DNA from: Bartonella sp. DB5-6
Lineage (GTDB): Bacteria > Pseudomonadota > Alphaproteobacteria > Rhizobiales > Rhizobiaceae
Length of the DNA stretch: 64,000 nucleotides
Direction: 5' to 3'
Assembly (NCBI RefSeq): GCF_000278115.1
Contig: NZ_JH725114.1
Span: 14,598 to 78,597, forward strand
Positions 1 through 7,558 of this stretch are shown here, one piece after another (position 1 is the first letter of the stretch; each line of letters begins with the position of its first letter). The notes under the pieces were generated by a model. That model was not told the DNA's origin and made no database searches. It saw nothing but the letters and a program-made list of their open reading frames with translations. A program made the translations under genes and the position numbers.

Positions 1-126
1 CGCTGGCGCCTCTGATCTCGCTGGAGATGTTTGCAATGCCCTTGATGACGATGCTCGTACTGGTGCTACTGGCTGCGCTGCTGCTGTCTGCACTGGCGCT
101 TCTGATCTCGCTGAAGATATTTGCGC
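1..126. repeat. 90-bp-period imperfect repeat inside the hbp low-complexity block
   Basis: The stretch at 1-34 recurs at 91-124 with few substitutions (shared core TCTGATCTCGCTG), giving a period of 90 bases, or 30 codons. On the coding strand both copies include the residues RSEAP. The array probably continues left of the window, so the copy number is unknown. The unit length is a multiple of three, so gain or loss of a copy would keep the frame. Confidence 0.7.
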
Positions 127-783
127 TGAACTTACTCCTTGTGCAGGTCTTCCCGATGAAGTGATTCTTCTTGTCTCGGATGACGATGCTGCTGCTGGCT
201 TCGTTGCTGTTGCAGGTGCTGTTGGTGTTGTTGATGAGCCTCCTGATGGCGCTGATGGTGTTTCTACAGTTGAAGTCGTTGATGTTTGTGTACTTTTTGC
301 TGCTGGAGTTGAATTCGTTGATACTGTTGTTGTTGGTGGTGTTGGTGTTGTTGGTGAAGCTGATCTGCGAGATCTTGCTATTAAATTGTCTACTGCCGCA
401 TTACCAGAGGCGCCGATAGTGATGGTCTTTGTCTGCTTTTGCCTAGACCAAATTAAATCCGTATCGATACCAAAAACAAAGCTATCACCAAGATCAATAT
501 TAGAACCTGCGTAAAAACCCCCTTCAAAACCTGAAAGCTTAAACGATAAATCTTTATGTAGCGGTATAATTTTATCCTTATCAATACCACTCATATCAGG
601 TTTACTTAAAAAACCACCAACTTGTCCACCCAAGTAAAAACCTGACCATGTAAAAGTAGGGGCTACAAAAGCTGTTGAGGTAGCTGTTGTAGGTTGATGA
701 GGAACAATTACATCAGCTGCCTTCGTTGCAGAAGCTGAAATCAAAGCAAAAATAGATGCCGTTATTAAACATTTCGTATTCAT
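1..783 (-). CDS. Hbp/Pap31-family outer-membrane haem-binding protein with Ser/Thr/Pro/Ala-rich loop, 3' end outside window
   Basis: The minus-strand frame from the ATG at 781-783 stays open for 261 codons to the window edge, so the C-terminus is missing. Residues 1-23 are a signal peptide ending ATKA, followed by ADVIVPHQP. Then come the family's first-strand motif WSGFYLGGQVGGF and the second-strand motif GFYAGSNIDLG, as in the two complete paralogues downstream. GGAG lies 8 bases before the ATG. From about residue 141 the sequence becomes almost pure Ser, Thr, Pro and Ala with imperfect 30-residue repeats, at the point where the paralogues have a predicted surface loop. Hbp proteins of Bartonella are 8-stranded barrels that bind haemin at the cell surface; that role here is inferred from the family. 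The low-complexity block makes the protein unusually long. Confidence 0.85.
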   Translation of the reverse strand, partial: MNTKCLITASIFALISASATKAADVIVPHQPTTATSTAFVAPTFTWSGFYLGGQVGGFLSKPDMSGIDKDKIIPLHKDLSFKLSGFEGGFYAGSNIDLGDSFVFGIDTDLIWSRQKQTKTITIGASGNAAVDNLIARSRRSASPTTPTPPTTTVSTNSTPAAKSTQTSTTSTVETPSAPSGGSSTTPTAPATATKPAAASSSETRRITSSGRPAQGVSSAQISSARSEAPVQTAAAQPVAPVRASSSRALQTSPARSEAPA

Positions 784-837
784 AAAATATCTCCAAATAT
801 CCAAAACGGGTTATATGTAGTGCATCTCTTTCAAAAT

Positions 838-858
838 ATCTGTAGCAAAAATGATACA
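838..858 (-). promoter_or_regulatory. Conserved hbp upstream element, copy A
   Basis: The 21-base plus-strand stretch beginning ATCTGTAG lies 55-75 bases upstream of the leftmost hbp start. It matches copies at 1876-1896 and 3052-3072 except at two positions. A promoter element called the H-box, bound by the iron response regulator Irr, is described for Bartonella quintana hbp genes. Position and conservation suggest this is the same element, but I am matching from memory rather than by alignment. Confidence 0.6.
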
Positions 859-862
859 TTCA

Positions 863-899
863 CAAAAAAAATAGAGGCCTCGCCAAAAACGAAGCCTCT
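863..899 (-). terminator. Rho-independent terminator of the 941-1819 hbp gene
   Basis: On the minus strand AGAGGCTTCG and CGAGGCCTCT form a stem around a T-rich loop, followed directly by A and eight Ts. It sits about 40 bases past the hbp stop codon. Confidence 0.8.
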
Positions 900-940
900 T
901 AGAAATTTAATTTTGTATTAACAATTTCGTTTTTACAAAA

Positions 941-1819
941 TTAGAATTTGTAAGCTACACCAACACGGAAATCATTAGTCTTATAGTTGAATTCAGCGTC
1001 ATCCTTTTCGAATTTCTTTTTACCATAATCGGAGTAACGATATTCTGCACGCAATAAAACATTATCAGTCATTGCAAAATCAACACCACCACCAATGGTG
1101 AAACCAACCATTGTCATGGTTTTATCAGATTCTTTATTAGAAACTTTTTTACCGGATGCATCTGTTCCTGAAACTGTAGCAATACCTTGCATCTGTGCAT
1201 AAGCAACACCACCAGCAATATAAGGCATAATGCGGTCAGCAGCAGCAAAACCAATACGTACCCGCGTAGCACCGGACCATTTTTCTTTAAATGTAAAACT
1301 TTCCTTGGTTGTAGCACCTGCTAAAACTGCTGCATCGCGAATTCTGAGAGCCTTCTCAACTCCATTACCTTCTAAGTTATGTTCCTTATCTTTATCACCA
1401 CCTCCGTTATGTTCCTCATCTTTATCACCACCTCCGTTAGGCTTTTCAACTTCATGATTGTGAAGAACAGAGATCGTTTTTGTTTCTCCTCGGTCAGCCC
1501 AAACTGCATCGGTTTCAAGACCTAGAATGAGACCACTTCCAAGGTCTATATTAGAACCTGCATAAATACCACCTATGAAACCGGAAGGCTTAGGTGTATC
1601 ATCTTTGCTGAAAAGTTTATTTTTTGTAGCCGGATCAGTTATCTCAACCTTACTCGAAAAACCACCGATCTGCGCACCAAGATAAAAACCTGTCCAAGAA
1701 AAAGCAGGTGCTGTAATAACTGGTGCACTTTCACGAGGAATGATAACATCAGCAGCCTGTACCGCAGAAGCTGAAATCAAAGCGATAACAGAAGTTGTCA
1801 TTAAAGATTTTATATTCAT
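941..1819 (-). CDS. Hbp/Pap31-family outer-membrane haem-binding protein
   Basis: The 292-residue protein has a signal peptide (residues 1-22, ending VQA), the motif SWTGFYLGAQIGGF, and repeated amphipathic strands. It ends VGVAYKF, a terminal aromatic signature of outer-membrane barrels. The family binds haemin and probably protects or feeds these haem-auxotrophic bacteria; that function is inferred from the family. GGAG stands 10 bases before the ATG. The predicted second external loop (residues about 115-155) is enlarged and contains a tandem 10-residue repeat rich in Gly, Asp, Lys, Glu and His. The gene is one of three tandem paralogues, each with its own upstream element, which suggests separate promoters. 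This one is followed by its own terminator. Confidence 0.92.
   Translation of the reverse strand: MNIKSLMTTSVIALISASAVQAADVIIPRESAPVITAPAFSWTGFYLGAQIGGFSSKVEITDPATKNKLFSKDDTPKPSGFIGGIYAGSNIDLGSGLILGLETDAVWADRGETKTISVLHNHEVEKPNGGGDKDEEHNGGGDKDKEHNLEGNGVEKALRIRDAAVLAGATTKESFTFKEKWSGATRVRIGFAAADRIMPYIAGGVAYAQMQGIATVSGTDASGKKVSNKESDKTMTMVGFTIGGGVDFAMTDNVLLRAEYRYSDYGKKKFEKDDAEFNYKTNDFRVGVAYKF
1381..1440. repeat. Two tandem 30-bp units in the hbp surface-loop coding region
   Basis: Units 1381-1410 and 1411-1440 differ at only two or three positions. They encode the adjacent peptides NGGGDKDEEH and NGGGDKDKEH. The unit length preserves the reading frame. Placement in the predicted loop between barrel strands suggests variation by copy-number change. 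Confidence 0.9.
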
Positions 1820-1875
1820 AATATTTTGCTCCTAAATTTATTTATGACGCAATGCTATACGACTGTTCAAAGAAA

Positions 1876-1896
1876 ATCTGTAGTAAAAATGACACA
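1876..1896 (-). promoter_or_regulatory. Conserved hbp upstream element, copy B
   Basis: Same 21-base element as at 838-858 (ATCTGTAG followed by TAAAAATGACACA), 57-77 bases upstream of the hbp start at 1819. The consistent distance in all three copies supports a regulatory role, probably iron or haem control. Confidence 0.6.
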
Positions 1897-1901
1897 ATGA
1901 T

Positions 1902-1934
1902 AAAAATAGAGGCTCCTTCAAAGATGGAGCCTCT
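1902..1934 (-). terminator. Rho-independent terminator downstream of hbp remnant
   Basis: AGAGGCTCC (1908-1916) pairs perfectly with GGAGCCTCT (1926-1934) around a 9-base loop. On the minus strand it is followed by a T-rich run. It lies beyond the decayed hbp 3' end at 2018-2062, so it may be that lost gene's terminator, now serving the 2158-2991 gene by read-through. Confidence 0.75.
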
Positions 1935-2017
1935 GAGTAATTTCGTTATATATGAAATCTTGCAAATTATATATATAAATAAACCATTGATATTACAGTT
2001 AAATTACTGCTTTTTGT

Positions 2018-2062
2018 TTACACATTTCTTTTTACCAAAATCAATGCATAGCAACATTCCAC
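2018..2062 (-). pseudogene. Decayed hbp 3' fragment
   Basis: The run TTTCTTTTTACCAAAATC followed by a diverged copy of the next 20 bases matches the penultimate-strand coding region of the intact hbp genes (compare 2230-2262). The frame is not preserved. The adjoining 1945-2017 region is AT-rich with no recognisable coding content. It is best read as the tail of a lost hbp copy. Confidence 0.55.
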
Positions 2063-2157
2063 ATATGTAACAATCTGTATTGTGTAACAATATAGTCACA
2101 GAAAATACCAAAAATGTCGCTAGAAACACACTTTTTAGTAATTTAGCTTACCATACG

Positions 2158-2991
2158 TTAAAATTTGTAAGCTACACCAACGCGAAAATCATTGGTTTTG
2201 TAAGAAGTTTCATATTTATCGTTTGAATATTTCTTTTTACCAAAATCGGAGTAACGATATTCTGCACGGATAATAACATTATTGCTCATTGCTAAATCAA
2301 CACCAGCACCAAGAGTGTAACCAACAAACGTCTTTGTTTCATCAGACAGATTACCAGAAGCTATTACTTTACCTGTATCTTTTCCTGTTATTGATACCGA
2401 CGCGATATCTTGAAGTTGTGTATAGGCAATACCACCAGCAACATAGGGCATAATACGTTCAGCAGCAAAACCAATCCGTACTCGCGTAGCACCAGCCCAC
2501 TTTTCTTTAAAAGTAAAACTGTGAGTTCGTTTATCACCAGCTTGGAGTACATTGTCACCAATCTTAATTCCAGCATCTTTCAGGATCTTATTAACATATG
2601 GCACATGATTTTGAGCAATCAAATATACTTTCCCCGTTTTTGTGTCATCTTTATCAGACCACATGATATCTGTATCAACACCTAAAATAAGTCCATTCCC
2701 CAGATCAATATTGGAACCAGCATAAAGCCCCCCCATAAAACCTGATAATTTAGGTAAAAGGTTATTATTCATCGGAATGGTTTTTCCATTACTGAGAATA
2801 TCCATCTTTGTTTTACTTGAAAAACCACCAATCTGGCCACCAACATAAAAACCTGTCCAAGAAAAAGTAGGAGCAACAATAACCGGTGAAACTGGTGTAG
2901 GCTGCGGGGGAACAATAACATCTGCTGCCTGCGCTGCTGAAGCTGAAACAAACGCAAAAGCAGAGACTGTTATTAACCATTTCATATTCAT
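2158..2991 (-). CDS. Hbp/Pap31-family outer-membrane haem-binding protein
   Basis: The start chosen is the ATG at 2989-2991 (MNMKWLITVS), which has GGAG just upstream and the same ATGAATAT start context as its paralogues; an earlier in-frame start at 3021 lacks these. The 277-residue product has a signal peptide ending AQA, the motif SWTGFYVGGQIGGF, a second strand GLYAGSNIDLGNG, and the terminal VGVAYKF. Its variable loop (around residues 120-160) lacks repeats, unlike the two downstream paralogues. Haemin binding at the outer membrane is inferred from the family. An upstream element copy at 3052-3072 suggests independent regulated transcription. Confidence 0.92.
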   Translation of the reverse strand: MNMKWLITVSAFAFVSASAAQAADVIVPPQPTPVSPVIVAPTFSWTGFYVGGQIGGFSSKTKMDILSNGKTIPMNNNLLPKLSGFMGGLYAGSNIDLGNGLILGVDTDIMWSDKDDTKTGKVYLIAQNHVPYVNKILKDAGIKIGDNVLQAGDKRTHSFTFKEKWAGATRVRIGFAAERIMPYVAGGIAYTQLQDIASVSITGKDTGKVIASGNLSDETKTFVGYTLGAGVDLAMSNNVIIRAEYRYSDFGKKKYSNDKYETSYKTNDFRVGVAYKF

Positions 2992-3044
2992 AATTTTTCT
3001 CCATAGCTGATATTTAAACACATGATTTCATATAGAGCCCCCCT

Positions 3045-3072
3045 TACAGATATCTGTAGTAAAAATGATACA
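3045..3072 (-). promoter_or_regulatory. Conserved hbp upstream element, copy C, with palindrome
   Basis: The third 21-base element is at 3052-3072, 61-81 bases before the hbp start at 2991. Here it overlaps a perfect palindrome TACAGATATCTGTA (3045-3058) that copies A and B do not have. This could be a dimer-binding site or chance. Confidence 0.55.
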
Positions 3073-3127
3073 CTTATAAAAAAACAAAAAGCCTACACCC
3101 TCCTTAGCCATTTGATTTGTAATAAAT

Positions 3128-3275
3128 GGAGTTTGTAATATACCAACGTAGAAATTATGCTCTTATCAAACGAGATACTGTTCTCTATGAGTTTTTTACA
3201 AAATTTGAAAACAGTACTTTCTATCTAAAGCATGCACTGTAGGTCATTGCAAATGCAACACCACTGCTAAAATGC
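3128..3275 (-). pseudogene. Decayed hbp 3' portion
   Basis: The plus-strand sequence follows the end of the intact hbp genes in order: the GTTTGTAATATACCAACG segment matches the terminal VGVAYKF-coding region, a diverged strand region follows, then GGTCATTGCAAATGCAACACC matches the region encoding the DFAMTDN-type turn (compare 1068-1090). Stops and frame changes abolish coding. It shares its downstream flank (AATAAATGGA) with the fragment at 4268-4338, so the two probably arose by duplication. Confidence 0.65.
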
Positions 3276-3819
3276 ACATAAACACTCTCTTCAGCTTTTT
3301 GCCCATAGCGTTACGTGCAACGATTTATTAAATTTTACTCTCATACTGGAAAAAAATCTGCATCTGCAAACGCCTCTATACAACGATCTGTAAACTATCT
3401 CTTTTGTAGATTTTATTGGACAAACCGTATCACCACCTTCACCCCACTACTGAGATAAATACCGAAAGATTACTCTCCGAAAATCTTAAAACTTAATCTT
3501 GCTCAAAAAGCTATAAATCTATCTGAAAATAATAACTAATACCTGCTCTTAGAAAAACAGGAGCTACTCTTAAACTTCTAGAGCAAAATCTTCCGTGTTA
3601 CACTCCTGCATATCTACAGATTTTGCAATTGCCCATTGCTCTTATATACTAACCCTTTATACTCCTCTCCCTCAATCAATACAAAACTTAGCCCCATAAC
3701 TAAAAGCACACAAAAACCTTCTCCAAACTCAAATTCAAGCTAAAAAATGCACGCCTCTTCTGCGTACTCCACTACTTCCAAAAAGTGAAATATATCTCTT
3801 GATGTTGCTTCTTCGCTTA
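3276..3819. other. AT-rich gap without a recognisable gene
   Basis: This stretch lies between the hbp remnant and the small secreted-protein gene. It contains only short open frames with no ribosome-binding site or family motif. It may be further eroded hbp or other coding sequence, but I cannot align it convincingly. Confidence 0.5.
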
Positions 3820-4116
3820 CTAAAAACTCATTGGTCCTCGGAAAAATAGATTTGGCCGGCTCGGTCTATTCAGAAATCTTGGACCTCTTTTTTTAGGTGT
3901 CCATGACACAGCAGCGAACTCAGCAACCTCTTTCCTGTTGTTATCAACAATACCCAATTTTTTTTTACTAGAAGCTTTATCTGAAAAATTGCTAACTTGT
4001 TTATTCATAAAATCTCTAGAAGAAGCAGGCACACGATTAGCTCCTTGTGCCACAGAAACTGAAGAAAAGGCACATACTGAAGCAAAGGCAATAGAAGTAA
4101 CAATAAAATATCTCAT
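3820..4116 (-). CDS. Small secreted protein of unknown function with hbp-like leader
   Basis: The chosen start is the ATG at 4114-4116, giving 98 residues with a clear signal peptide (MRYFIVTSIAFASVCAFSSV, ending near VAQG) and GGAG about 14 bases upstream. An earlier ATG at 4149 would add 11 residues and lacks a ribosome-binding site, although its ATGAATAT context copies hbp starts. The mature part is short, basic and rich in Arg, Pro and Ser towards the C-terminus, with no barrel strands and no family I recognise. The upstream region resembles a decayed hbp promoter, so the gene may have taken over, or replaced, an hbp copy. Confidence 0.6.
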   Translation of the reverse strand: MRYFIVTSIAFASVCAFSSVSVAQGANRVPASSRDFMNKQVSNFSDKASSKKKLGIVDNNRKEVAEFAAVSWTPKKRGPRFLNRPSRPNLFFRGPMSF

Positions 4117-4160
4117 ATTTATAGAATTTATCTCCATGGTAATATTCATAATGGATTTTA

Positions 4161-4204
4161 TGTAGAGCCCCCGTTTCCAATTTCAAAAAAAATAATACGC
4201 CTAT
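4161..4204 (-). promoter_or_regulatory. Degenerate hbp-type promoter region
   Basis: TGTAGAGCCCCC at 4161-4172 matches TATAGAGCCCCC at 3031-3042 upstream of the intact hbp. The following AAAATAATACGCCTATA is a diverged version of the conserved 21-base element and its flank. Whether it is still functional is unknown. Confidence 0.4.
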
Positions 4205-4267
4205 AGATAATAAAGTGAGAACTCCCAAAAAACGAAGTCTTGTAGCACTGTGATTTTAAAATAAATG

Positions 4268-4338
4268 GAAATTTTTAAACTATATCAATATAGAAATCGC
4301 CGGTTTTAAATTATAAAACATAATTCAGCCATCAGATG
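4268..4338 (-). pseudogene. Decayed hbp 3' end
   Basis: The plus-strand stretch from 4268 follows the last 25 codons of the intact hbp genes (terminal strand, then the AATTCAGC segment seen at 990-997) with many substitutions and a lost frame. It lies immediately upstream of the small secreted-protein gene. Confidence 0.6.
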
Positions 4339-4461
4339 TGAAACAAACTGAACGAGTGTTAATGCATTTCTCCAGCAAAGATATTTTACCCTGTATTTCC
4401 CAATGCACTTTCTGCGCTAAGAATTATGTTATAATCACACTATCATCAAAATAGACAAGAA

Positions 4462-4494
4462 AAAACACTGCCTGTAATATACAGGCAGTGTTTT
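4462..4494 (-). terminator. Terminator after the RNase D-like gene
   Basis: The arms AAAACACTGCCTGTA and TACAGGCAGTGTTTT are perfectly complementary around a 3-base loop. The A/T ends make it usable on both strands. It lies 47 bases past the stop of the 4541-5161 gene. Confidence 0.85.
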
Positions 4495-4540
4495 CTAGTT
4501 ACATCAATATTACTGCAATATTAAAAGCAAACTTTTAAAC

Positions 4541-5161
4541 TCAGTTATGCGCAAAAATATCAACCTCCGACCATCCTAAAAGATCGAGTCTTGCCCTCAT
4601 AGGTAAAAATTGAAAACATGCCTTTGCAACATTTTCTCGCTCTTCACGTCTTAAGCGTTCTTCAAATATATCTTTTAAACGATGCAAATATAAAACATCT
4701 GATGCGGCATATTCAATTTGCGCACGTGATAAAGTTTCTGCGGCCCAATCTGAAGATTGCTGCTGTTTAGAAATATTTACATTTAGCAATTCACCACAAA
4801 TTTCCTTTAATCCATGACGATCCGTGTAGGTACGCGTGAGTTTTGAAGCAATTTTTGTACAAAAAACTACATCTGGCATAACGCCAAATGTATGCGCTAA
4901 AATAGAAAGGTCAAAACGTCCAAAATGGAATATCTTAGTGATTGCCTTATCTTCAAGCAACTTGACTAAATTGGGAGCATTTTTTTGCCCTTTAGCAATC
5001 TGTATAATGTCAGCAGTACCATCTCCAGAAGAAAGCTGAACAACACATAAACGATCACGGTGTGGTTGTAATCCCAAAGTTTCTGTATCAATTGCAACAG
5101 CATTAACTTGATAATTATCCAAATTTGGTAAATCGCCTTGATAAACGCGGATTTCAGTCAT
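4541..5161 (-). CDS. rnd: Ribonuclease D-like 3'-5' exonuclease (DEDDy)
   Basis: The 206-residue protein has the DEDDy exonuclease motifs: DTETLG with metal ligands D25 and E27, FGRFD with D84, and YAASD with Y151 and D155. It has only the nuclease domain. The HRDC domains of the roughly 375-residue E. coli RNase D are missing, as is common for the short rhizobial paralogue. The expected role is 3' trimming of structured RNA such as tRNA precursors. The gene overlaps the upstream peptidase gene by four bases (ATGA), so the two are probably translationally coupled. A strong terminator follows. Confidence 0.85.
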   Translation of the reverse strand: MTEIRVYQGDLPNLDNYQVNAVAIDTETLGLQPHRDRLCVVQLSSGDGTADIIQIAKGQKNAPNLVKLLEDKAITKIFHFGRFDLSILAHTFGVMPDVVFCTKIASKLTRTYTDRHGLKEICGELLNVNISKQQQSSDWAAETLSRAQIEYAASDVLYLHRLKDIFEERLRREERENVAKACFQFLPMRARLDLLGWSEVDIFAHN

Positions 5162-6549
5162 TTATCCCTCTTATTTGCTAAAGCTGCAAGAATTCGTGCC
5201 CAAGACCGCTGCCCTTTATGAAACGATTTTAAATTATACTTTTCATTAGGTGAATGAATACGGTCATCAGCTAGTGCAAAACCAACCAAAACAGTTTCCA
5301 TATCAAGAATTGACTGAAAATCTCCAACTATGGGAATCGAACCACCCATAACTGTTAATAAAGCTGGATTACTCCACTCTTGCGATAAAGCATCCTTCGC
5401 TGCCTCAATAAAAGGAGAATCATAGGGAAGCTGAATTGCTGGAGAAGCACCATGCCCCTTAAACGCAACCGTACAGTCAGCAGGAATAAGGCTACGCACA
5501 TAATCACGAAAGGCCTGACGTATTTTTTCTGGATCTTGCTTATGTACTAAACGGAAAGATACTTTTGCACTCGCTTGAGAAGCAATAACTGTTTTAATCC
5601 CTTCTCCCTCATAGCCACCACTAATACCATTAATTTCTGCTGTAGGACGCGCCCATACGAGCTCTAAAACGCTTCGTCCTTTTTCACCAGCAGGGATGGA
5701 AAGCCCAATAGGACCAAGAAAATTTTCAGCAGTACAATTAAGTTCGTTCCATGATTGCAAAATATGTGGAGGTGTTTCTTCTACTCCATCATAAAAACCA
5801 GAAAGTGTTACCCTATTATTTTCGTCATGCATTCCTGCCAAAACTTTAGCTAAAATACGAATGGGATTGGCTGCAGCGCCTCCAAAATAACCAGAATGTA
5901 AATCACGATTAGCCGCTGTGATAATAATCTCTTCTGCCATGATACCCCGAAGAGCAACTGAAACAGATGGTGTATCTGCATCCCACATCGACGTATCACA
6001 AACCAATGCGCAATCAGCCCTAAGCTCATCCTTATTTGCTTTCAAAAAAGGAATAAGTGAAGGAGAAGCACATTCTTCTTCACCTTCACATAAAACAGTA
6101 ACCTTAACAGGAAGCTGCCCTGTTTCTTTCTTAAATGCACGACACGCTTCAATAAAAGTCATGAGCTGACCTTTGTCATCTGAAGCTCCACGAGCACAAA
6201 TAACTTTCTCTCCATCTCTCTCTTTTAAAGAAGGTGTAAACGGATCATCTTCCCATAAACTCAGCGGATCAACAGGTTGAACATCATAATGTCCATAAAA
6301 CAACACATGTAGACAATCATCTGAAGGTCCCGGATGATGCCCGACAACCATCGGGTGACCAGGTGTATCGCGCCGTGAAGCTTCAAAGCCTATGCTTTTT
6401 AAATCCTCTACTAACCAATCAGCTGCTTTACGACATGCATCCTTATAAGCGGGGTCTGTAGAAATCGATTGGAAACGTAAAAGGGAAAAAAGGCGTTCAA
6501 GGCTCTTTTCTATATTCTCATCAAGATGTGTTAGTATTTTATTCAGCAT
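5158..6549 (-). CDS. M20-family dipeptidase/deacylase
   Basis: The 463-residue zinc metallopeptidase belongs to the ArgE/DapE/carboxypeptidase G2 clan. The metal-binding segment YGHYDVQPVDP is near residue 87, the catalytic pair CEGEEE follows near residue 155, and a dimerisation/lid domain occupies the middle third. It lacks a signal peptide, so it acts in the cytoplasm. The family hydrolyses dipeptides or N-acyl amino acids; the substrate cannot be told from sequence. GGAGGT lies about 8 bases before the ATG. It is first of a two-gene unit with the RNase D-like gene. Confidence 0.88.
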   Translation of the reverse strand: MLNKILTHLDENIEKSLERLFSLLRFQSISTDPAYKDACRKAADWLVEDLKSIGFEASRRDTPGHPMVVGHHPGPSDDCLHVLFYGHYDVQPVDPLSLWEDDPFTPSLKERDGEKVICARGASDDKGQLMTFIEACRAFKKETGQLPVKVTVLCEGEEECASPSLIPFLKANKDELRADCALVCDTSMWDADTPSVSVALRGIMAEEIIITAANRDLHSGYFGGAAANPIRILAKVLAGMHDENNRVTLSGFYDGVEETPPHILQSWNELNCTAENFLGPIGLSIPAGEKGRSVLELVWARPTAEINGISGGYEGEGIKTVIASQASAKVSFRLVHKQDPEKIRQAFRDYVRSLIPADCTVAFKGHGASPAIQLPYDSPFIEAAKDALSQEWSNPALLTVMGGSIPIVGDFQSILDMETVLVGFALADDRIHSPNEKYNLKSFHKGQRSWARILAALANKRDK

Positions 6550-6626
6550 AAAAAAAGACCTCCAAAGCCTTATGTAATTGTGGATACGACTTTAAGCCTC
6601 CTGTAGAATTTTGCAAGAGACCTTAT

Positions 6627-7502
6627 TCATTTTTGACATTGTGGACAGTAAAAACTTGAACGCCCTGACTGTAGAATACGAACAATAGGCGTTCCACATT
6701 GCAAACATTCCTTGCCTTCTCGTCCATAAACTGAAAAAGCATGTTGAAAATAACCGAGAGAACCGTCTACATGCATATAATCACGTAAAGAAGATCCACC
6801 AGATAAAATTGCTTCAGCAATCACATTGCGTATATTCTGTGCTAAGGAATGAGCAAATTCACGTGAACGTAGAGTTTTCAATGCCAATGTAAATGCTCTG
6901 CGCTGTGGAGACAAACGACTACGCCAAAGCGCTTCGCAAACATAAATATTTCCGAGCCCCGCAACGATAGACTGATCAAGCAAAACTCCCTTAAGAGATA
7001 TTTTTTTATTAACAAAAACCTCTTGTAAATAACTACCAGAAAACGCATTACCTATAGGCTCGAGCCCTAGATTCTTTAAAAGTGGATGTTCATAAAGCCT
7101 ACGTGTATCTACTAAAAGCATAAACCCAAAACGACGAACATCATTATAAGTAAGATGATAAACTTTGCCATCCTGCACCTGAATATCCATGACAAAATGA
7201 TCATGCCTCACAAACTTCTCGCTAGTAAGAGAGTTTTTTTTAAAAAAATCATCCTCTACGCGCCATGATCCTGTCATTCCTAAATGACTCAAAATCGTTT
7301 CATTCTGTGAAAGATGAAACAACAAATATTTCGCTCGCCGACCAATTTCTATAATCTTCCTGCCTACAAGCCTCTCAGAAAACGCCTCAGGGAAAGGAAA
7401 TCGCAAATCCCTGCGATTAAGTGTGACAGAAATAACCTTTGCACCAGTTACAACAGACTCTAGTCCACGACGAACTGTTTCTACTTCAGGAAGTTCAGGC
7501 AT
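6627..7502 (-). CDS. mutM: Formamidopyrimidine-DNA glycosylase
   Basis: The protein starts MPELPEVETVRRGLE, giving the catalytic N-terminal proline and adjacent glutamate after Met removal. The conserved lysine lies in GRRAKYLLF near residue 58, the helix-two-turn-helix in the middle, and the C-terminal zinc finger has two CxxC pairs (CLQC and CPQC). All catalytic elements are intact at the normal 291-residue length. It removes 8-oxoguanine and ring-opened purines and nicks the abasic site. It is transcribed with its minus-strand neighbours but separated by 77 bases from the peptidase gene downstream. Confidence 0.95.
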   Translation of the reverse strand: MPELPEVETVRRGLESVVTGAKVISVTLNRRDLRFPFPEAFSERLVGRKIIEIGRRAKYLLFHLSQNETILSHLGMTGSWRVEDDFFKKNSLTSEKFVRHDHFVMDIQVQDGKVYHLTYNDVRRFGFMLLVDTRRLYEHPLLKNLGLEPIGNAFSGSYLQEVFVNKKISLKGVLLDQSIVAGLGNIYVCEALWRSRLSPQRRAFTLALKTLRSREFAHSLAQNIRNVIAEAILSGGSSLRDYMHVDGSLGYFQHAFSVYGREGKECLQCGTPIVRILQSGRSSFYCPQCQK

Positions 7503-7558
7503 CTACTATCTTCAATAATTATGAGCATTCCAACAACACCACTAAAAAAATAATAATA

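Noticed and set aside
161-514. Open frames on the plus strand rich in Val, Gly, Leu and Asp
   Set aside because: They are the complement of the low-complexity S/T/P/A-coding part of the hbp gene, have no ribosome-binding site and show no domain.
1-1440. Repeats considered as a CRISPR array or transposon ends
   Set aside because: The units are directly abutting or imperfect, lie within a coding frame, are multiples of three and have no unique spacers or flanking cas or transposase genes.
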